Part shown: positions 27,365 to 37,261 of the stretch, in pieces
Numbering within the stretch: position 1 is the stretch's first letter
Layout: the number at the start of each line of letters is the position of its first letter
NCBI RefSeq assembly: GCF_017310015.1
Contig: NZ_CP022297.1
Location: 2,976,001-3,040,000, forward strand
From: Marinobacterium iners
GTDB lineage: Bacteria > Pseudomonadota > Gammaproteobacteria > Pseudomonadales > Balneatricaceae
DNA: 64,000 nucleotides
Direction: 5' to 3'
The notes under the pieces: model-generated
The model's input: only the letters and a program-made list of their open reading frames with translations
What the model was told of the DNA's origin: nothing
The model's database searches: none
Program-made: the position numbers and the translations under genes

Positions 27365-28612
27365 ATGCAGACTTCCACTCTTTTCACCTTGCGACTGTTG
27401 ATCCCCTTTGCACTGGGCTACTGGCTGTCCTACCTGTTTCGTGTCATCAATGCTGTGGTTGCCCCCGAGATCATGGCTGAGCTGGGTATCAGCGCTGCCA
27501 CTCTGGGTCTTATTTCCAGTGCCTACTTTCTCACCTTCGCAGCCTGCCAGATTCCGCTGGGCATTCTGCTGGACCGTTATCAGACTCGAGATGTAGCATC
27601 CGCCCTGCTGTTGTTCGCCGCCGCCGGCAGTCTCACTTTCGCAATGGCCGAAAGCAGCCTTATGCTTTGGATCGGGCGTGGCCTGATCGGCATCGGTGTT
27701 TCGGCCTGCCTGATGGCGGCCTTCAAGTGCTATACCAGCTGGCTCAAGCGGGATCAGCTTCCCGCAATCAACGGCCTGCAGTTGACCAGTGGCGGACTCG
27801 GCGCGCTCACGGCTACCGCCCCTGTCGAATTTGCCCTGACATTCACCGACTGGCGTGGCATTTTCATGGCGACAGCCGTGTTCAGCATCCTGATCGCAGC
27901 CCTGGTACGCGGGTGCATACCCAAAACGGCAATGAAAAGGCCTTCAGAGGGCATCGTGGCCCTGCTGAGCCAGACTTGGGCCGTCGTGCGCACCCCGGCC
28001 TTCTATCAACTGGCGCCGGCCAGCATGCTGTCGCAGTCGGTCTTTATCGCGACCCAGTCTCTCTGGGCCGGCCTGTGGCTGCAGCAAGTCAGCGCCCTGA
28101 GCGCCAGTGCCGCTGCCGGCGTGCTGTTTGTCTCTGCCGCCAGCATGGTAGCCGGATTTCTGTTACTGGGGTTCATCACCGGCCGCCTGAACCGGCTGGG
28201 CATCAGCACGCCCAGTGTCAGTTTTACCGGCATGCTGTGCTTCACGCTCGCGTTGCTGTGGATCCAGATTCAGCCCGGTGAGGCCAACCTGCTGGCCTGG
28301 GCGGTATTCGGCTTTTTCGGGACGTCAGGTACGCTGATGTTCGCAGGCCTTAGTCAGCAGTTTCCGGTTGCGATCAGTGCACGGGTCAGCACCAGCCTGA
28401 ACCTGGGCATTTTTCTGGGTGCATTCATTGTGCAATGGGGAATGGGTGCGGTGATCAGTCTGTGGCCATCCGAAGATGGCCAACATTATCCCGCCACGGC
28501 CTTTCGCTGGGCTCTGGCGGGAGCAACACTGCTGCAGGTATCTGGATTGCTCTGGTACCTGATCTGTCGCTGGCGGGGAGCCCGTCAGGCCTCAAATGCG
28601 GCCAACACCTGA
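27365..28612 (+). CDS. Major facilitator superfamily transporter
   Basis: A 415-residue, 12-helix MFS carrier. The loop-2/3 signature is present as GILLDRYQTRDV and a second GxLADR-like segment appears as GFITGRLNRLG. The substrate is not recognisable. Its 3' end overlaps the flavodoxin gene on the opposite strand by 28 bases. Confidence 0.85.
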   Translation: MQTSTLFTLRLLIPFALGYWLSYLFRVINAVVAPEIMAELGISAATLGLISSAYFLTFAACQIPLGILLDRYQTRDVASALLLFAAAGSLTFAMAESSLMLWIGRGLIGIGVSACLMAAFKCYTSWLKRDQLPAINGLQLTSGGLGALTATAPVEFALTFTDWRGIFMATAVFSILIAALVRGCIPKTAMKRPSEGIVALLSQTWAVVRTPAFYQLAPASMLSQSVFIATQSLWAGLWLQQVSALSASAAAGVLFVSAASMVAGFLLLGFITGRLNRLGISTPSVSFTGMLCFTLALLWIQIQPGEANLLAWAVFGFFGTSGTLMFAGLSQQFPVAISARVSTSLNLGIFLGAFIVQWGMGAVISLWPSEDGQHYPATAFRWALAGATLLQVSGLLWYLICRWRGARQASNAANT

Positions 28613-29100
28613 GGCATCCAGGTACGGATTCGCTCTTCACTCAAGCCATGCTCACCGTCTTCATCCAATGCCAGGCCCACAAAGCAGCGTTTGTCTTGAG
28701 TTAAAGCTTTTGACGCCTCGAACCGGTAACCGTCTACCGGCCAGGGTACAACCACCTCCCCACCTGCTTCCTGCAACACCTCGTTGAGCGCTCCCATTGC
28801 ATCCAGAAACCACTCACCGTAGCCAAGCTGATCCCCCAGGCCGAACAGAGCGATCTTCTTGCCGCTGAAATCCAGTGCCTGCAAGGCAGGCCAATGCTCA
28901 TCCCAGTCCTCCTGCAACTCACCAAAGTCCCAGGTCGGGATACCCATGATCAGGTATTGATACTGTGCCATTTCGACCACACCCTCGGTCGCAATGTCAT
29001 GCAAATGAATTTGTTCAGGCAGCAGCGCCGCAATCTGCTCTGCAATCATTTCAGTGTTGCCCGTGGTGCTGGCATAAAACAGGCCGATGGGGGTACTCAT
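28585..29100 (-). CDS. Long-chain flavodoxin
   Basis: A 171-residue FMN-binding electron carrier. The phosphate loop ASTTGNTEMIA, the IPTWDFGELQEDWDEHWP loop and the FGLGDQLGYGEWF loop mark a long-chain flavodoxin, closer in pattern to FldA/FldB than to MioC. The 3' end overlaps the MFS gene by 28 bases, tail to tail. Confidence 0.92.
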   Translation of the reverse strand: MSTPIGLFYASTTGNTEMIAEQIAALLPEQIHLHDIATEGVVEMAQYQYLIMGIPTWDFGELQEDWDEHWPALQALDFSGKKIALFGLGDQLGYGEWFLDAMGALNEVLQEAGGEVVVPWPVDGYRFEASKALTQDKRCFVGLALDEDGEHGLSEERIRTWMPQVLAAFEA

Positions 29101-29182
29101 AGCAATTCTCGATTATCAGCCGCCTGCGCGTATCCATATGCGCTCAGGTGGAAAGGTGACCATGTCCTGTACATAAATGAAA

Positions 29183-29203
29183 AAGCAGCCCTGCGGGCTG
29201 CTT
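29183..29203 (-). terminator. Intrinsic terminator of the phasin-like gene
   Basis: AAGCAGCC-CTGC-GGGCTGCTT, followed on the minus strand by a run of T, lies 19 bases after the gene's stop. Confidence 0.75.
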
Positions 29204-29221
29204 GATAACGCCTGGTACAGC

Positions 29222-29554
29222 TTACTTCTTATTGCCGGTCATGGCATCCATGGAGCCTTGTGCCAGCTGCTGCATCGCCTGCTGAGCTGAGGTCAGGGCT
29301 TTCAGATTCTGTTCATTGGCCGCTCGCAGGGTTTCTTCCAGCTCCTTGGCATAGGCCTGCTGCAGTTCAATCAGGTCATTCGGCGTCTTGCACTTCTGCA
29401 GTTCGCTGGTTTGCTGCATGGTTGCTTCGATGCATGCCTTGGTACACTCCATCTGCTGGCGGGTCAGCTCCTCCAGCATTTTGGTCTGGATGTTCACCAG
29501 ATCACGGAAAGGTCCCATCGATTCGGTCATCTGCTTTGTCATATCCTGAAACAT
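29222..29554 (-). CDS. Phasin-like coiled-coil protein
   Basis: A 110-residue all-helical protein from the ATG at 29554, which follows AAGGGGG. The pattern MTKQMTESMGPFRDLVNIQTKMLEELTRQQ and the Gln/Ala-rich C-terminal helix resemble the phasin family that coats polyhydroxyalkanoate granules. No PHA synthase is in the window, so the role is inferred from the fold alone. Confidence 0.65.
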   Translation of the reverse strand: MFQDMTKQMTESMGPFRDLVNIQTKMLEELTRQQMECTKACIEATMQQTSELQKCKTPNDLIELQQAYAKELEETLRAANEQNLKALTSAQQAMQQLAQGSMDAMTGNKK

Positions 29555-29678
29555 TGTTTGCCCCCTTGGCACTTGTTGTGAATATACATAATTAATCACT
29601 ATAGACTGAAAGCCGCAAGTCTGGTGCGTTAGACTTGCGATTCTAATTCAGTTCCACTCTTAAACACGAGGTGTACCG

Positions 29679-30077
29679 ATGCGCATGCTACACACCATGT
29701 ACCGGGTTACTGACCTGGAAAAATCGCTTTCCTTCTATACTGAAGTCCTCGGGATGCGTCTGCTACGCCGCAAGGACTACCCGGAAGGCCGTTTCACGCT
29801 GGCATTTGTCGGCTTTGGTGACGAAACTGACAATACCGTTCTGGAACTCACCCACAACTGGGACACCGATCAGTATGACCTTGGCACCGGCTATGGTCAT
29901 ATCGCTATCGAAGTGGATGATGTGTACGAGGCCTGCGACCAGATCAAGGCAAAAGGAGGACAGGTTGTGCGAGAAGCCGGTCCGATGAAGAACTCAAATT
30001 CAGGTACGATTCTGGCATTTGTGCGCGATCCTGACGGGTACATGATCGAGCTGCTCAGCCCCCAGCGCGGGGACTGA
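29679..30077 (+). CDS. gloA: Lactoylglutathione lyase (glyoxalase I)
   Basis: Detoxifies methylglyoxal by isomerising its glutathione hemithioacetal. The 132 residues form the betaalphabetabetabeta duplicate fold with metal ligands His5, Glu56 (LELTHNW), His74 (GHIAIEV) and Glu122 (YMIELL). Spacing and length match the nickel-type bacterial enzyme. AGGTG precedes the ATG. Confidence 0.95.
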   Translation: MRMLHTMYRVTDLEKSLSFYTEVLGMRLLRRKDYPEGRFTLAFVGFGDETDNTVLELTHNWDTDQYDLGTGYGHIAIEVDDVYEACDQIKAKGGQVVREAGPMKNSNSGTILAFVRDPDGYMIELLSPQRGD

Positions 30078-30088
30078 GCCTAATAGCA

Positions 30089-31717
30089 TCAGGTACGGAA
30101 TTTCGCCGTCATACTCTGTAGTTCCGCTGCCAGCCGTGACAGTTCATGGCTGGCAGTCTCGGTCTGGGTTGCCCCGGCTGCGGATTCCTGAGCATTGTCG
30201 TTGATGGTCACCAGAGAGCGGTTGATCTCTTCGGCAACGCTGCTCTGCTCCTCAGATGCACTTGCAATCTGGGCGTTCAGGTCGGTGATGCGCTTGACCG
30301 CTTCTGAAATGCGGCGCAGCGCTTCACCAGCTTTCTCGGCCTGCTCGCCGGTCAGCTCTGCACGTTCCTGGCTCACTTTCATCGCCGTAACGGCATCACG
30401 CGTTCCAACCTGGAGACGGCCGATCACCTGCTGAATCTCTTCAGTTGACTCCTGGGTGCGCTGAGCCAGTGAACGAACCTCATCCGCCACCACCGCGAAG
30501 CCCCGTCCCTGATCACCTGCACGAGCCGCTTCGATGGCCGCGTTCAGGGCCAGCAAATTGGTCTGTTCTGCAATGCCGCGAATCACATCGACCACACTGC
30601 CTATGCTTTCACTGTCCTGCTCCACCACGGCTATCTGTGCTGCAACCTTGCGCACCTGGTCGACCAGATCACTGGTCGCACGAGCCGCATCCACGACAAC
30701 TCGGTTACCGGAATCGGCCTCGTCATGCGTGGATCGCGCTTCCTGATCCGCCCTTTCGGCGCTGCCGGCCACTTCCTGTACCGTCGACACCATTTCGTTC
30801 ATGGCTGCCGCAACCTGCTCCACTTCGGCACGCTGGCTGTTGATCGTCTGGCTTGAGTGGCTGCTGATGCTGCTCATCTCTTCAGCTGCAGCCGCCAATT
30901 GGGTGGTCGCACCGGAGATATGCCCTACCAGACTTTGCATCTGGGCCAGCATCTTGTTAAAGCTGCCAGCGATATGGCTGAGTTCGTTGTCACCCTCGAT
31001 TTCGGCACGCAGACGCAGATCAGAATTGGTGGCAACGTTATCCATTACATCCTGTAAATGCTCAAGCGGCTGACGAATGGAGCGGTAAATCAGCAAGCCC
31101 AGCAACGCCAGCACTACCACAACGGCAGCTGACAAACCGATCTGAAATGCGCGCTGACGTTCATACCTTTGACGCAATTCCTGACGCATCTGATCTGCTT
31201 CACTCAATTGCAGGTCAACCAGTTCTGCCACCTTTTCGCTGATCGGGTCAACATCGGCGTAGAGGTCCCCGTTAAAACCGTACATGTCACCGTAGGTCAG
31301 TCCGCTGAGCGTTTTCATGCGCTCAATCAGTTTTTCAATCGCACTGTCCGCACGCTTGAGCAGACCATCAGCTTCCTGTACCAGCTTCTGCTCCTGCGGG
31401 TTCAGGTCAGTGGAAGTGTAGTGCTGCCAGTCCTGCTTGATTTTTTCGCGCGCCTGGATGACAACGGCCAAGCCGTCTTCGGCCTTCATCAGACTCTTGT
31501 CGACCTTATTGACCGTATCAATAATGTTAACTGCATAGTTATCCGACACGTTTTTCAGCAGTTCAAGCGGTACGATCCGGTCCACATAGAGCTGATCAAT
31601 GCCCTGGTTAGCCTTGTTCAATTCAATCAGGGAGGTGATCACAATAACGAGCAGACCGATAATCGGCAGCACCGACCCCAGCACCAGTTTGCTCCTGATG
31701 GTCATTCGTTTCAGCAT
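30089..31717 (-). CDS. Methyl-accepting chemotaxis protein
   Basis: A 542-residue transmembrane chemoreceptor. Helix 1 (about 11-32), a periplasmic four-helix-bundle sensor (about 33-190), helix 2 (about 191-212, IGLSAAVVVVLALLGLLIY), a HAMP domain and a long signalling coil with the conserved hairpin tip IAEQTNLLALNAAIEAARAG and GRGFAVVADEVRSLAQR. There is no C-terminal NWETF-type pentapeptide. The ligand is unknown. Confidence 0.93.
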   Translation of the reverse strand: MLKRMTIRSKLVLGSVLPIIGLLVIVITSLIELNKANQGIDQLYVDRIVPLELLKNVSDNYAVNIIDTVNKVDKSLMKAEDGLAVVIQAREKIKQDWQHYTSTDLNPQEQKLVQEADGLLKRADSAIEKLIERMKTLSGLTYGDMYGFNGDLYADVDPISEKVAELVDLQLSEADQMRQELRQRYERQRAFQIGLSAAVVVVLALLGLLIYRSIRQPLEHLQDVMDNVATNSDLRLRAEIEGDNELSHIAGSFNKMLAQMQSLVGHISGATTQLAAAAEEMSSISSHSSQTINSQRAEVEQVAAAMNEMVSTVQEVAGSAERADQEARSTHDEADSGNRVVVDAARATSDLVDQVRKVAAQIAVVEQDSESIGSVVDVIRGIAEQTNLLALNAAIEAARAGDQGRGFAVVADEVRSLAQRTQESTEEIQQVIGRLQVGTRDAVTAMKVSQERAELTGEQAEKAGEALRRISEAVKRITDLNAQIASASEEQSSVAEEINRSLVTINDNAQESAAGATQTETASHELSRLAAELQSMTAKFRT

Positions 31718-31974
31718 TTCGGGCTCCTGTCAGGCGTTCAGCAGAAGATTCAGGGCAGGTGCCGCTGAGCAATCTTTTCCTGTACAATAGACATATTAGA
31801 AGTGGCTTATACGGATGAAAGTTCAAGTTTCAACTCGTACTAAAGTAGAAGCATTATCTTGTACTATCAGTCCGGTCACAACTGTTGTATCCGTCTGTAC
31901 ACCCGATTCGGTGGAAGCCGTTGCAACACGACTTCCTGAAATGCATCAATAACGATGATGAAGGCATGGCTTCA

Positions 31975-32781
31975 ATGAACAAATCTACCCTTCTTGCAGC
32001 AGCAGGCCTGCTGTTTTCCCTGCACACCACATCAGCACTGGCCGCCAGCGTCGACGCGGCCCAACGCGCCATCGATGCCGGCGATTACACCAAAGCCCTT
32101 TCCGAGCTGGAAAGCCTGGTCAAGAATCAGGACCCAGCCGCACTGAACCTGCAGGGCCAGATGTACGAGAACGGCTGGGGTGTTGAAAAAAACACCGATA
32201 TGGCCCGTCGCTACTATGAAAGCGGTGCCCGGCAAGGGCATCTGGATAGCGTCAACAGCCTGCGCGCATTGAAGAACCGGGAATACAAGGTCGAATTTGA
32301 TCGCCTGTTGCCTCAGGCTCAGAATGGTGACGCCGAAGCCCAGAACCGTATCGGCGAAATGTATGAGTTCGGCCAGGGCGTTGCCCGCGACAATGACGAA
32401 GCCCTCAAGTGGTATCGCAGTGCCGCCGATCAGGATGTAGTGGCTGCCTGGCATAACCTGGGCCGCAGCTACAACTTCGGCACGGGTGTTGAGCAGGACT
32501 ATGCTCAGGCCGAACAGTGGTATCGCAAGGCGGCTGAGCAGGGCCACATGGATGCCATGTTCTTCCTGGGCACGCTTTACTCCAACAGTCATGGACAGGA
32601 CACCAGCATCGATACCAACATTCTGGCCTACGCCTGGATGCACAACGCGGCCGAAATGGGCAACGGCACTGCCCGCGCCATCGAGGCTCGCCTGTTGATG
32701 AAGCTGGATGAATCTCAACTGGAGGAAGCCCAGTCTCTGGCCGAGCGCTACAAGGCCAAGTTCGTCACGCCATTCAAGTAA
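31975..32781 (+). CDS. Sel1-repeat protein, periplasmic
   Basis: A 268-residue protein from the ATG at 31975, ten bases after AAGG, with signal peptide MNKSTLLAAAGLLFSLHTTSALA. At least four Sel1/TPR-like repeats follow (AALNLQGQMYENGWGVEK, AEAQNRIGEMYEFGQGVA, AAWHNLGRSYNFGTGVEQ, DAMFFLGTLYSNSHG). Such repeats are protein-protein scaffolds. An in-frame ATG at 31966 is closer to the AAGG than is ideal. The 257-base gap to the divergent chemoreceptor must hold both promoters; nothing else was seen there. Confidence 0.82.
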   Translation: MNKSTLLAAAGLLFSLHTTSALAASVDAAQRAIDAGDYTKALSELESLVKNQDPAALNLQGQMYENGWGVEKNTDMARRYYESGARQGHLDSVNSLRALKNREYKVEFDRLLPQAQNGDAEAQNRIGEMYEFGQGVARDNDEALKWYRSAADQDVVAAWHNLGRSYNFGTGVEQDYAQAEQWYRKAAEQGHMDAMFFLGTLYSNSHGQDTSIDTNILAYAWMHNAAEMGNGTARAIEARLLMKLDESQLEEAQSLAERYKAKFVTPFK

Positions 32782-32789
32782 TGCCCTCT

Positions 32790-32812
32790 CCCTGCCAGCA
32801 CCGCTGGCAGGG
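32790..32812 (+). terminator. Terminator-like hairpin after the Sel1 gene
   Basis: CCCTGCCAGC-ACC-GCTGGCAGGG is a perfect 10-bp stem with a three-base loop, followed by TTT only, so it is a weak or partial terminator. Confidence 0.6.
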
Positions 32813-32861
32813 TTTCACCCTGATACCGCCCTGGTGCTACAATCCGTCGCCAACCCAACCG

Positions 32862-33359
32862 ATGGATCCGGACATGCCGATGCACCGCCCCTTTGCTGAA
32901 GAGTTTACCGACACCCGCCCGGCCTCACTGGTCAAGCGCCTGCTGGCCATGGTGTATGACGCATTGCTGGTAATTGCGATCTGGATGATTGTAGGTGGGG
33001 TCGGTGTCATGCTGAACGATGGCGAAGCGATCAGCGCCCAGACCAGTTCACCGTCAGCGGTTGCCCTGTTCAACTCGGCGCTGTTTTGTATCACATTTCT
33101 GTTTTTCGGCTTTTTCTGGACCCGCAATGGACAGACATTGGGCATGCTCGCCTGGCGCCTCCGGGTTCAGACACTTGAAGGCGGCCGCCTGAGCTGGAGC
33201 AAGGCGCTGGTGCGATTCCTCTGCGCCATCCCATCCCTGGGCCTGTGCGGCATCGGACTGCTCTGGATGCTGTTCACGGATGAGCGCCTGAGCTGGCATG
33301 ACCGCTGGTCAGGCAGCTGTATTGTTCAGCTGCCCAAACCCTCACCACAAAAACCGTAA
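32862..33359 (+). CDS. RDD family membrane protein
   Basis: A protein of about 165 residues with an RDD domain: three to four hydrophobic helices (AMVYDALLVIAIWMIVGGVGVML, ALFCITFLFFGFFW, FLCAIPSLGLCGIGLLWMLF) and the motif WTRNGQTLGMLAWRLRV. Function in this family is mostly unknown; some members aid sodium/proton exchange. The start is uncertain among ATGs at 32862, 32874 and 32880. I rejected the ATG at 32781, which overlaps the upstream stop, because a terminator hairpin lies within that extension. Confidence 0.75.
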   Translation: MDPDMPMHRPFAEEFTDTRPASLVKRLLAMVYDALLVIAIWMIVGGVGVMLNDGEAISAQTSSPSAVALFNSALFCITFLFFGFFWTRNGQTLGMLAWRLRVQTLEGGRLSWSKALVRFLCAIPSLGLCGIGLLWMLFTDERLSWHDRWSGSCIVQLPKPSPQKP

Positions 33360-33370
33360 TCAATCTGAAT

Positions 33371-34432
33371 TTAACCCGCTCGACGCAGCAGCCAGCCACC
33401 TGCCACCATGCACAGCAGCACTGGCAGCACTACTGCGATGAAGGGCGGGAAGCCAAACACGGTACTGGCCGGACCAAGCAGGTCTTGTGCAAATTTGAAC
33501 AGTAAACCGAACACAACCCCCGCAATCACCCGCTGGCCGACCGTCACGCTGCGCAGTGGACCAAAAATGAATGAAACACCAATCAGCACCAGTGCCAAAA
33601 TTGCCAGGGGCTGCAACAGCTTGGTCCAGAACGCCAGCAGATAGGTATCCGCATTGACCCCCTGGGCCTGAAGATAACTCGAATAGGACCAGAGGCCACT
33701 GATCGGAAGGTCCACCGGTTCAACCACGATCACCGACAGAAGATCGGGCGTCAGTCCACTCTCCCATGACTCTTGAGACTGCTGCGACGCTTGGGTACGC
33801 CCTTCGGTGAACTCGGTAGTGCTGACATCCTCTAACTGCCACCGCTCGGACTCATAGCGCCCAATTCGCGCATAGCTCGCCTCAGCCAATTGGCGGGACT
33901 CATCAAACCGATAGCGGGTGACGCCATGAATCACGCCCCCCGGTTCTACCGCATTGATATGAATAAAGAGGCGATCTTCACGGTGCCAGATACCATAGCG
34001 TGAACTCAGCGCACCACCACCGGCCTGTGCAAGCGCCTTGAGACTCTGGGCACGTTGCTCGGTATAGGGCGCGATGAACTGACCCAACACCAGCGCGAAC
34101 AGCGCCAACACCAGCACCGGCTTGAACACCGCAGCAAGAATGCGTCGGGTAGAAAAACCTGCCGCTCGCATGACGGTGAGTTCACTGTGACTGGCCAGCA
34201 TACCCAGGCCAATCAGGCAACCCACCAGACTGCTCAAGGGGATAAACTCATAAATCCGGCGCGGAGTAGTCAACATCAGGTATTCAAGCACACCCACAAA
34301 GGTGTAGTGATCATCGACATCATCCAGTTGATCCAGCAGCGCCGAGACAAGGTCCAGACCGACCACCACCAGCAATACAGCCAGAATGGCACCAATAACA
34401 TGACGCGCGATGTACCACTCAAGCTTCATCAT
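33371..34432 (-). CDS. lptG: LPS export ABC transporter permease LptG
   Basis: A permease of the LptB2FGC machine that lifts lipopolysaccharide from the inner membrane. The ATG at 34432 overlaps the lptF stop (ATGA), giving 353 residues that start MMKLEWYIARHV. Six membrane helices are visible, three on each side of a periplasmic beta-jellyroll (about residues 120-260). lptB is not in the window. Confidence 0.95.
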   Translation of the reverse strand: MMKLEWYIARHVIGAILAVLLVVVGLDLVSALLDQLDDVDDHYTFVGVLEYLMLTTPRRIYEFIPLSSLVGCLIGLGMLASHSELTVMRAAGFSTRRILAAVFKPVLVLALFALVLGQFIAPYTEQRAQSLKALAQAGGGALSSRYGIWHREDRLFIHINAVEPGGVIHGVTRYRFDESRQLAEASYARIGRYESERWQLEDVSTTEFTEGRTQASQQSQESWESGLTPDLLSVIVVEPVDLPISGLWSYSSYLQAQGVNADTYLLAFWTKLLQPLAILALVLIGVSFIFGPLRSVTVGQRVIAGVVFGLLFKFAQDLLGPASTVFGFPPFIAVVLPVLLCMVAGGWLLRRAG

Positions 34433-35547
34433 GCAGACTTCCTCCAACTGACATGCGGCAGACGCTTCCGGACACGATTGATCTGTGCGCCCCAGAAACG
34501 CTCCACCAGAATCAGATTGGCAGCCAGTGTCAGGAATATCGCATGCACCAGCCACAGCAGCCACACGCCAGCCTCACCATCCTCAACGGCTGAACGCGCA
34601 CTGGTCAGCAATGATAGATAGAGCAGGTACAAGACAATGGACGGAATCAGTTTGGCAAAGCGGCCCTGACGTGGATTGGTTCGGCTCATCGGCACCGCAA
34701 TCAGTGTCACGATAAAGGCCAGCACCGGCAAAGACAGACGCCAGTGCAACCGTGCCTGTTCACGCGGCTGCACGCTGTCTACCAGAGCCAGCGTCGGCTG
34801 TGCATCCAGCTCCGTCACCTCACGCGCCAACTCTGCCTCGGGCAGGCTTATGCCGTACTCCCGGTAACCGGTGCGGGTATACTCCGCTGAGCCGGGTACA
34901 CCATCAAAGCGATACCCCTGCTGCAGCACCAGAAAGCGGCCACCATACTCCGGCAAAATGACGCGTTCAGCCTGCTCAGCCAACAGTACCACCGGTTCGC
35001 CGTTCTCGTTGCGCTGTGCAATAAACACCTCGCGCAGCTGGCCGCTTTCGCTGTCAAACGATTCAGCATAAGTGACCTGCCGGCCGCCCGTCTGAGACTG
35101 GAACCGGCCCGGTGTCAGCAGCTCCAGTTCGCTTCTGGACTCCTGAATACTGAAGATCTCTTCCGACTTGGTAGCTCCAAGGGGAGCAAGCCAGAGCGTC
35201 ATCACCGCCACCAGCAGTGCCACCAGCGAAGCCGGCCCAAGTGCATACAGCACCAGCCTTTTTTGACTGATGCCACAGGCCCTCAACACCACCATCTCGC
35301 TGTCGAGATAGAGCCGTCCGAACGCCAGCAGAATGCCGAGAAAAAGTCCCAGCGGCAGCAAAAGCTCGAGAAAACCGGGAATACGCCAAAGCAGGACCCA
35401 GAACACAAAAGCTGCATCCAGCTTGCCGGTCGCAGCATCGGCCAGATATTTAATCAGGCGTGCACTGGTGATAATCAGCAGCAGTACAGAGGTAACAGCC
35501 AGAGTTGAAATCAACGCCTCACGGGCGAGGTAACGGAAGATAATCAA
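34429..35547 (-). CDS. lptF: LPS export ABC transporter permease LptF
   Basis: Partner permease of LptG, 372 residues, starting MIIFRYLAREALISTLAV. It has the same three-helix, jellyroll, three-helix layout. It is coupled to lptG and divergent from pepA, the usual lptFG-pepA-holC neighbourhood. The 185-base gap up to pepA must hold both promoters. Confidence 0.95.
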   Translation of the reverse strand: MIIFRYLAREALISTLAVTSVLLLIITSARLIKYLADAATGKLDAAFVFWVLLWRIPGFLELLLPLGLFLGILLAFGRLYLDSEMVVLRACGISQKRLVLYALGPASLVALLVAVMTLWLAPLGATKSEEIFSIQESRSELELLTPGRFQSQTGGRQVTYAESFDSESGQLREVFIAQRNENGEPVVLLAEQAERVILPEYGGRFLVLQQGYRFDGVPGSAEYTRTGYREYGISLPEAELAREVTELDAQPTLALVDSVQPREQARLHWRLSLPVLAFIVTLIAVPMSRTNPRQGRFAKLIPSIVLYLLYLSLLTSARSAVEDGEAGVWLLWLVHAIFLTLAANLILVERFWGAQINRVRKRLPHVSWRKSA

Positions 35548-35732
35548 AACAGATTCCCTTTCACCGCCATGGTTTCCAATCGGAGAAATGGTTTATAGTG
35601 CGCGTTGGATCTAGCTATGAACTGCGCGGCACAACGTTCGGCACCGGACCGGTTACATCACCGGGATGCCTGACATCAAGCAAGCCCCGCATTATCACCC
35701 AATCAGTCTGCAATGTCTTGTACGGAGTCGTC

Positions 35733-37259
35733 ATGGATTTTGAGATTATCAACGGCAGTGTCGAAACACTGGAAACCGAATGCATCGTAGTTGCACTGGA
35801 AGCCGAGGGTAAACTCTGCCCCTCCGCAGAGGCGATCGACACGGCTGCCAACGGCTACCTGAGCGACCTGATCAACAGTGGCGACATCAGTGGCAAGGCC
35901 GGTGAACAGCTGCTGCTGTTCAAGGTACCGGGCATCAAGGCCAATCGTGTCCTGCTGGTGGGCTTGGGCAAGCCTGAGGAGCGCAAGGATCGTCATTACC
36001 GCAAGCTGATCAAGGGCATCACCGCCACCCTGAAAAAGTCGGGTATCGGCTCAGTACTGTTTGCACTCGATGGCTGCGCCAGCGAACAGGACGATGTGTA
36101 CCGCGAAACCCGTCAGCTGGTGGAATGGATCTCGGCTGATTTCTATCAGTACGATGAGACCAAGAGCAAGAAAGCCGATCCGATCAAGCTTGAACAGATC
36201 ATGATCAAGCTTGACGAAGAGGACATCGAACTGGGTGAAGGCGCCCTGCTCGATGGCGTGGCCATCGCCAACGGCGTTGATACAGCCCGCGAAGTGGGCA
36301 ACCTGCCGGGCAACATCTGCACACCTGTCTATCTGGCCGAGCGGGCACAGGCACTGGCGGAAGAATTCGAGGAATTGCAGGTCAATGTGCTGGATGAAGA
36401 GCAGATGGCCGAGCTGGGCATGAACGCACTGCTGGCTGTTGGCAAAGGCAGCGCCCAGCCTTCACAACTGATCGTGATCGAATACCGTGGCGGCGAGGAC
36501 GATGAAAAGCCCCATGCACTGGTCGGCAAAGGCATCACCTTTGACACTGGCGGCATCAGTCTGAAGCCGGGCGCCGGCATGGACGAGATGAAGTTCGACA
36601 TGTGCGGTGCGGCCAGCGTACTCGGTACCATGGAAGCGCTGGCCGAAATGCAGCTGCCGATCAACGTAGTTGGTATCATTGCCGCCGCCGAGAACATGCC
36701 CGGCAGCAAGGCCACCAAGCCGGGTGACATCGTCACCACCATGTCCGGACAGACCGTTGAGATTCTCAACACCGATGCCGAAGGCCGTCTGGTGCTGTGT
36801 GATGCACTCACCTATGCCGGTCGTTTCGAGCCTCAATCCGTGGTCGATATTGCCACCCTGACCGGTGCCTGCATCATCGCCCTGGGCCATCAGGCTACCG
36901 GTGTACTGTCCAACAACGAAGAGCTCGCCTCCGCACTGCTGGAAGCCGGTGACTATGCAGCCGACCGCGGCTGGCCGCTGCCGCTGTGGGATGAGTTCCA
37001 GGAACAGCTGGACTCCAACTTCGCTGATATCGCCAACATCGGTGGCCGAGCGGCAGGCACCATCACCGCAGCCTGCTTCCTGTCCCGCTTTACCAAGGAG
37101 TACAACTGGGCTCACCTGGATATCGCCGGTGTTGCCTGGAACAGCAACGGCAAGGAGAAGGGCGCAACCGGACGCTGCGTGCCCATGCTGTGTCAGTACC
37201 TGCTGGATTTGGCCGAGCAGGTCGAGATTGACGAGCACGACCACGACCACGGGGAATAA
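35733..37259 (+). CDS. pepA: Leucyl aminopeptidase (M17)
   Basis: A hexameric dimetal aminopeptidase, also a DNA-binding accessory factor in E. coli. The ATG at 35733 follows ACGGAG and gives 508 residues; the longer frame starting at 35598 has no conserved N-terminus. Metal and catalytic stretches are intact: GKGITFDTGGISLKPG, MKFDMCGAASV and the M17 signature NTDAEGRL. The C-terminus is rich in His and Asp (DEHDHDHGE). Confidence 0.96.
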   Translation: MDFEIINGSVETLETECIVVALEAEGKLCPSAEAIDTAANGYLSDLINSGDISGKAGEQLLLFKVPGIKANRVLLVGLGKPEERKDRHYRKLIKGITATLKKSGIGSVLFALDGCASEQDDVYRETRQLVEWISADFYQYDETKSKKADPIKLEQIMIKLDEEDIELGEGALLDGVAIANGVDTAREVGNLPGNICTPVYLAERAQALAEEFEELQVNVLDEEQMAELGMNALLAVGKGSAQPSQLIVIEYRGGEDDEKPHALVGKGITFDTGGISLKPGAGMDEMKFDMCGAASVLGTMEALAEMQLPINVVGIIAAAENMPGSKATKPGDIVTTMSGQTVEILNTDAEGRLVLCDALTYAGRFEPQSVVDIATLTGACIIALGHQATGVLSNNEELASALLEAGDYAADRGWPLPLWDEFQEQLDSNFADIANIGGRAAGTITAACFLSRFTKEYNWAHLDIAGVAWNSNGKEKGATGRCVPMLCQYLLDLAEQVEIDEHDHDHGE

Positions 37260-37261
37260 GC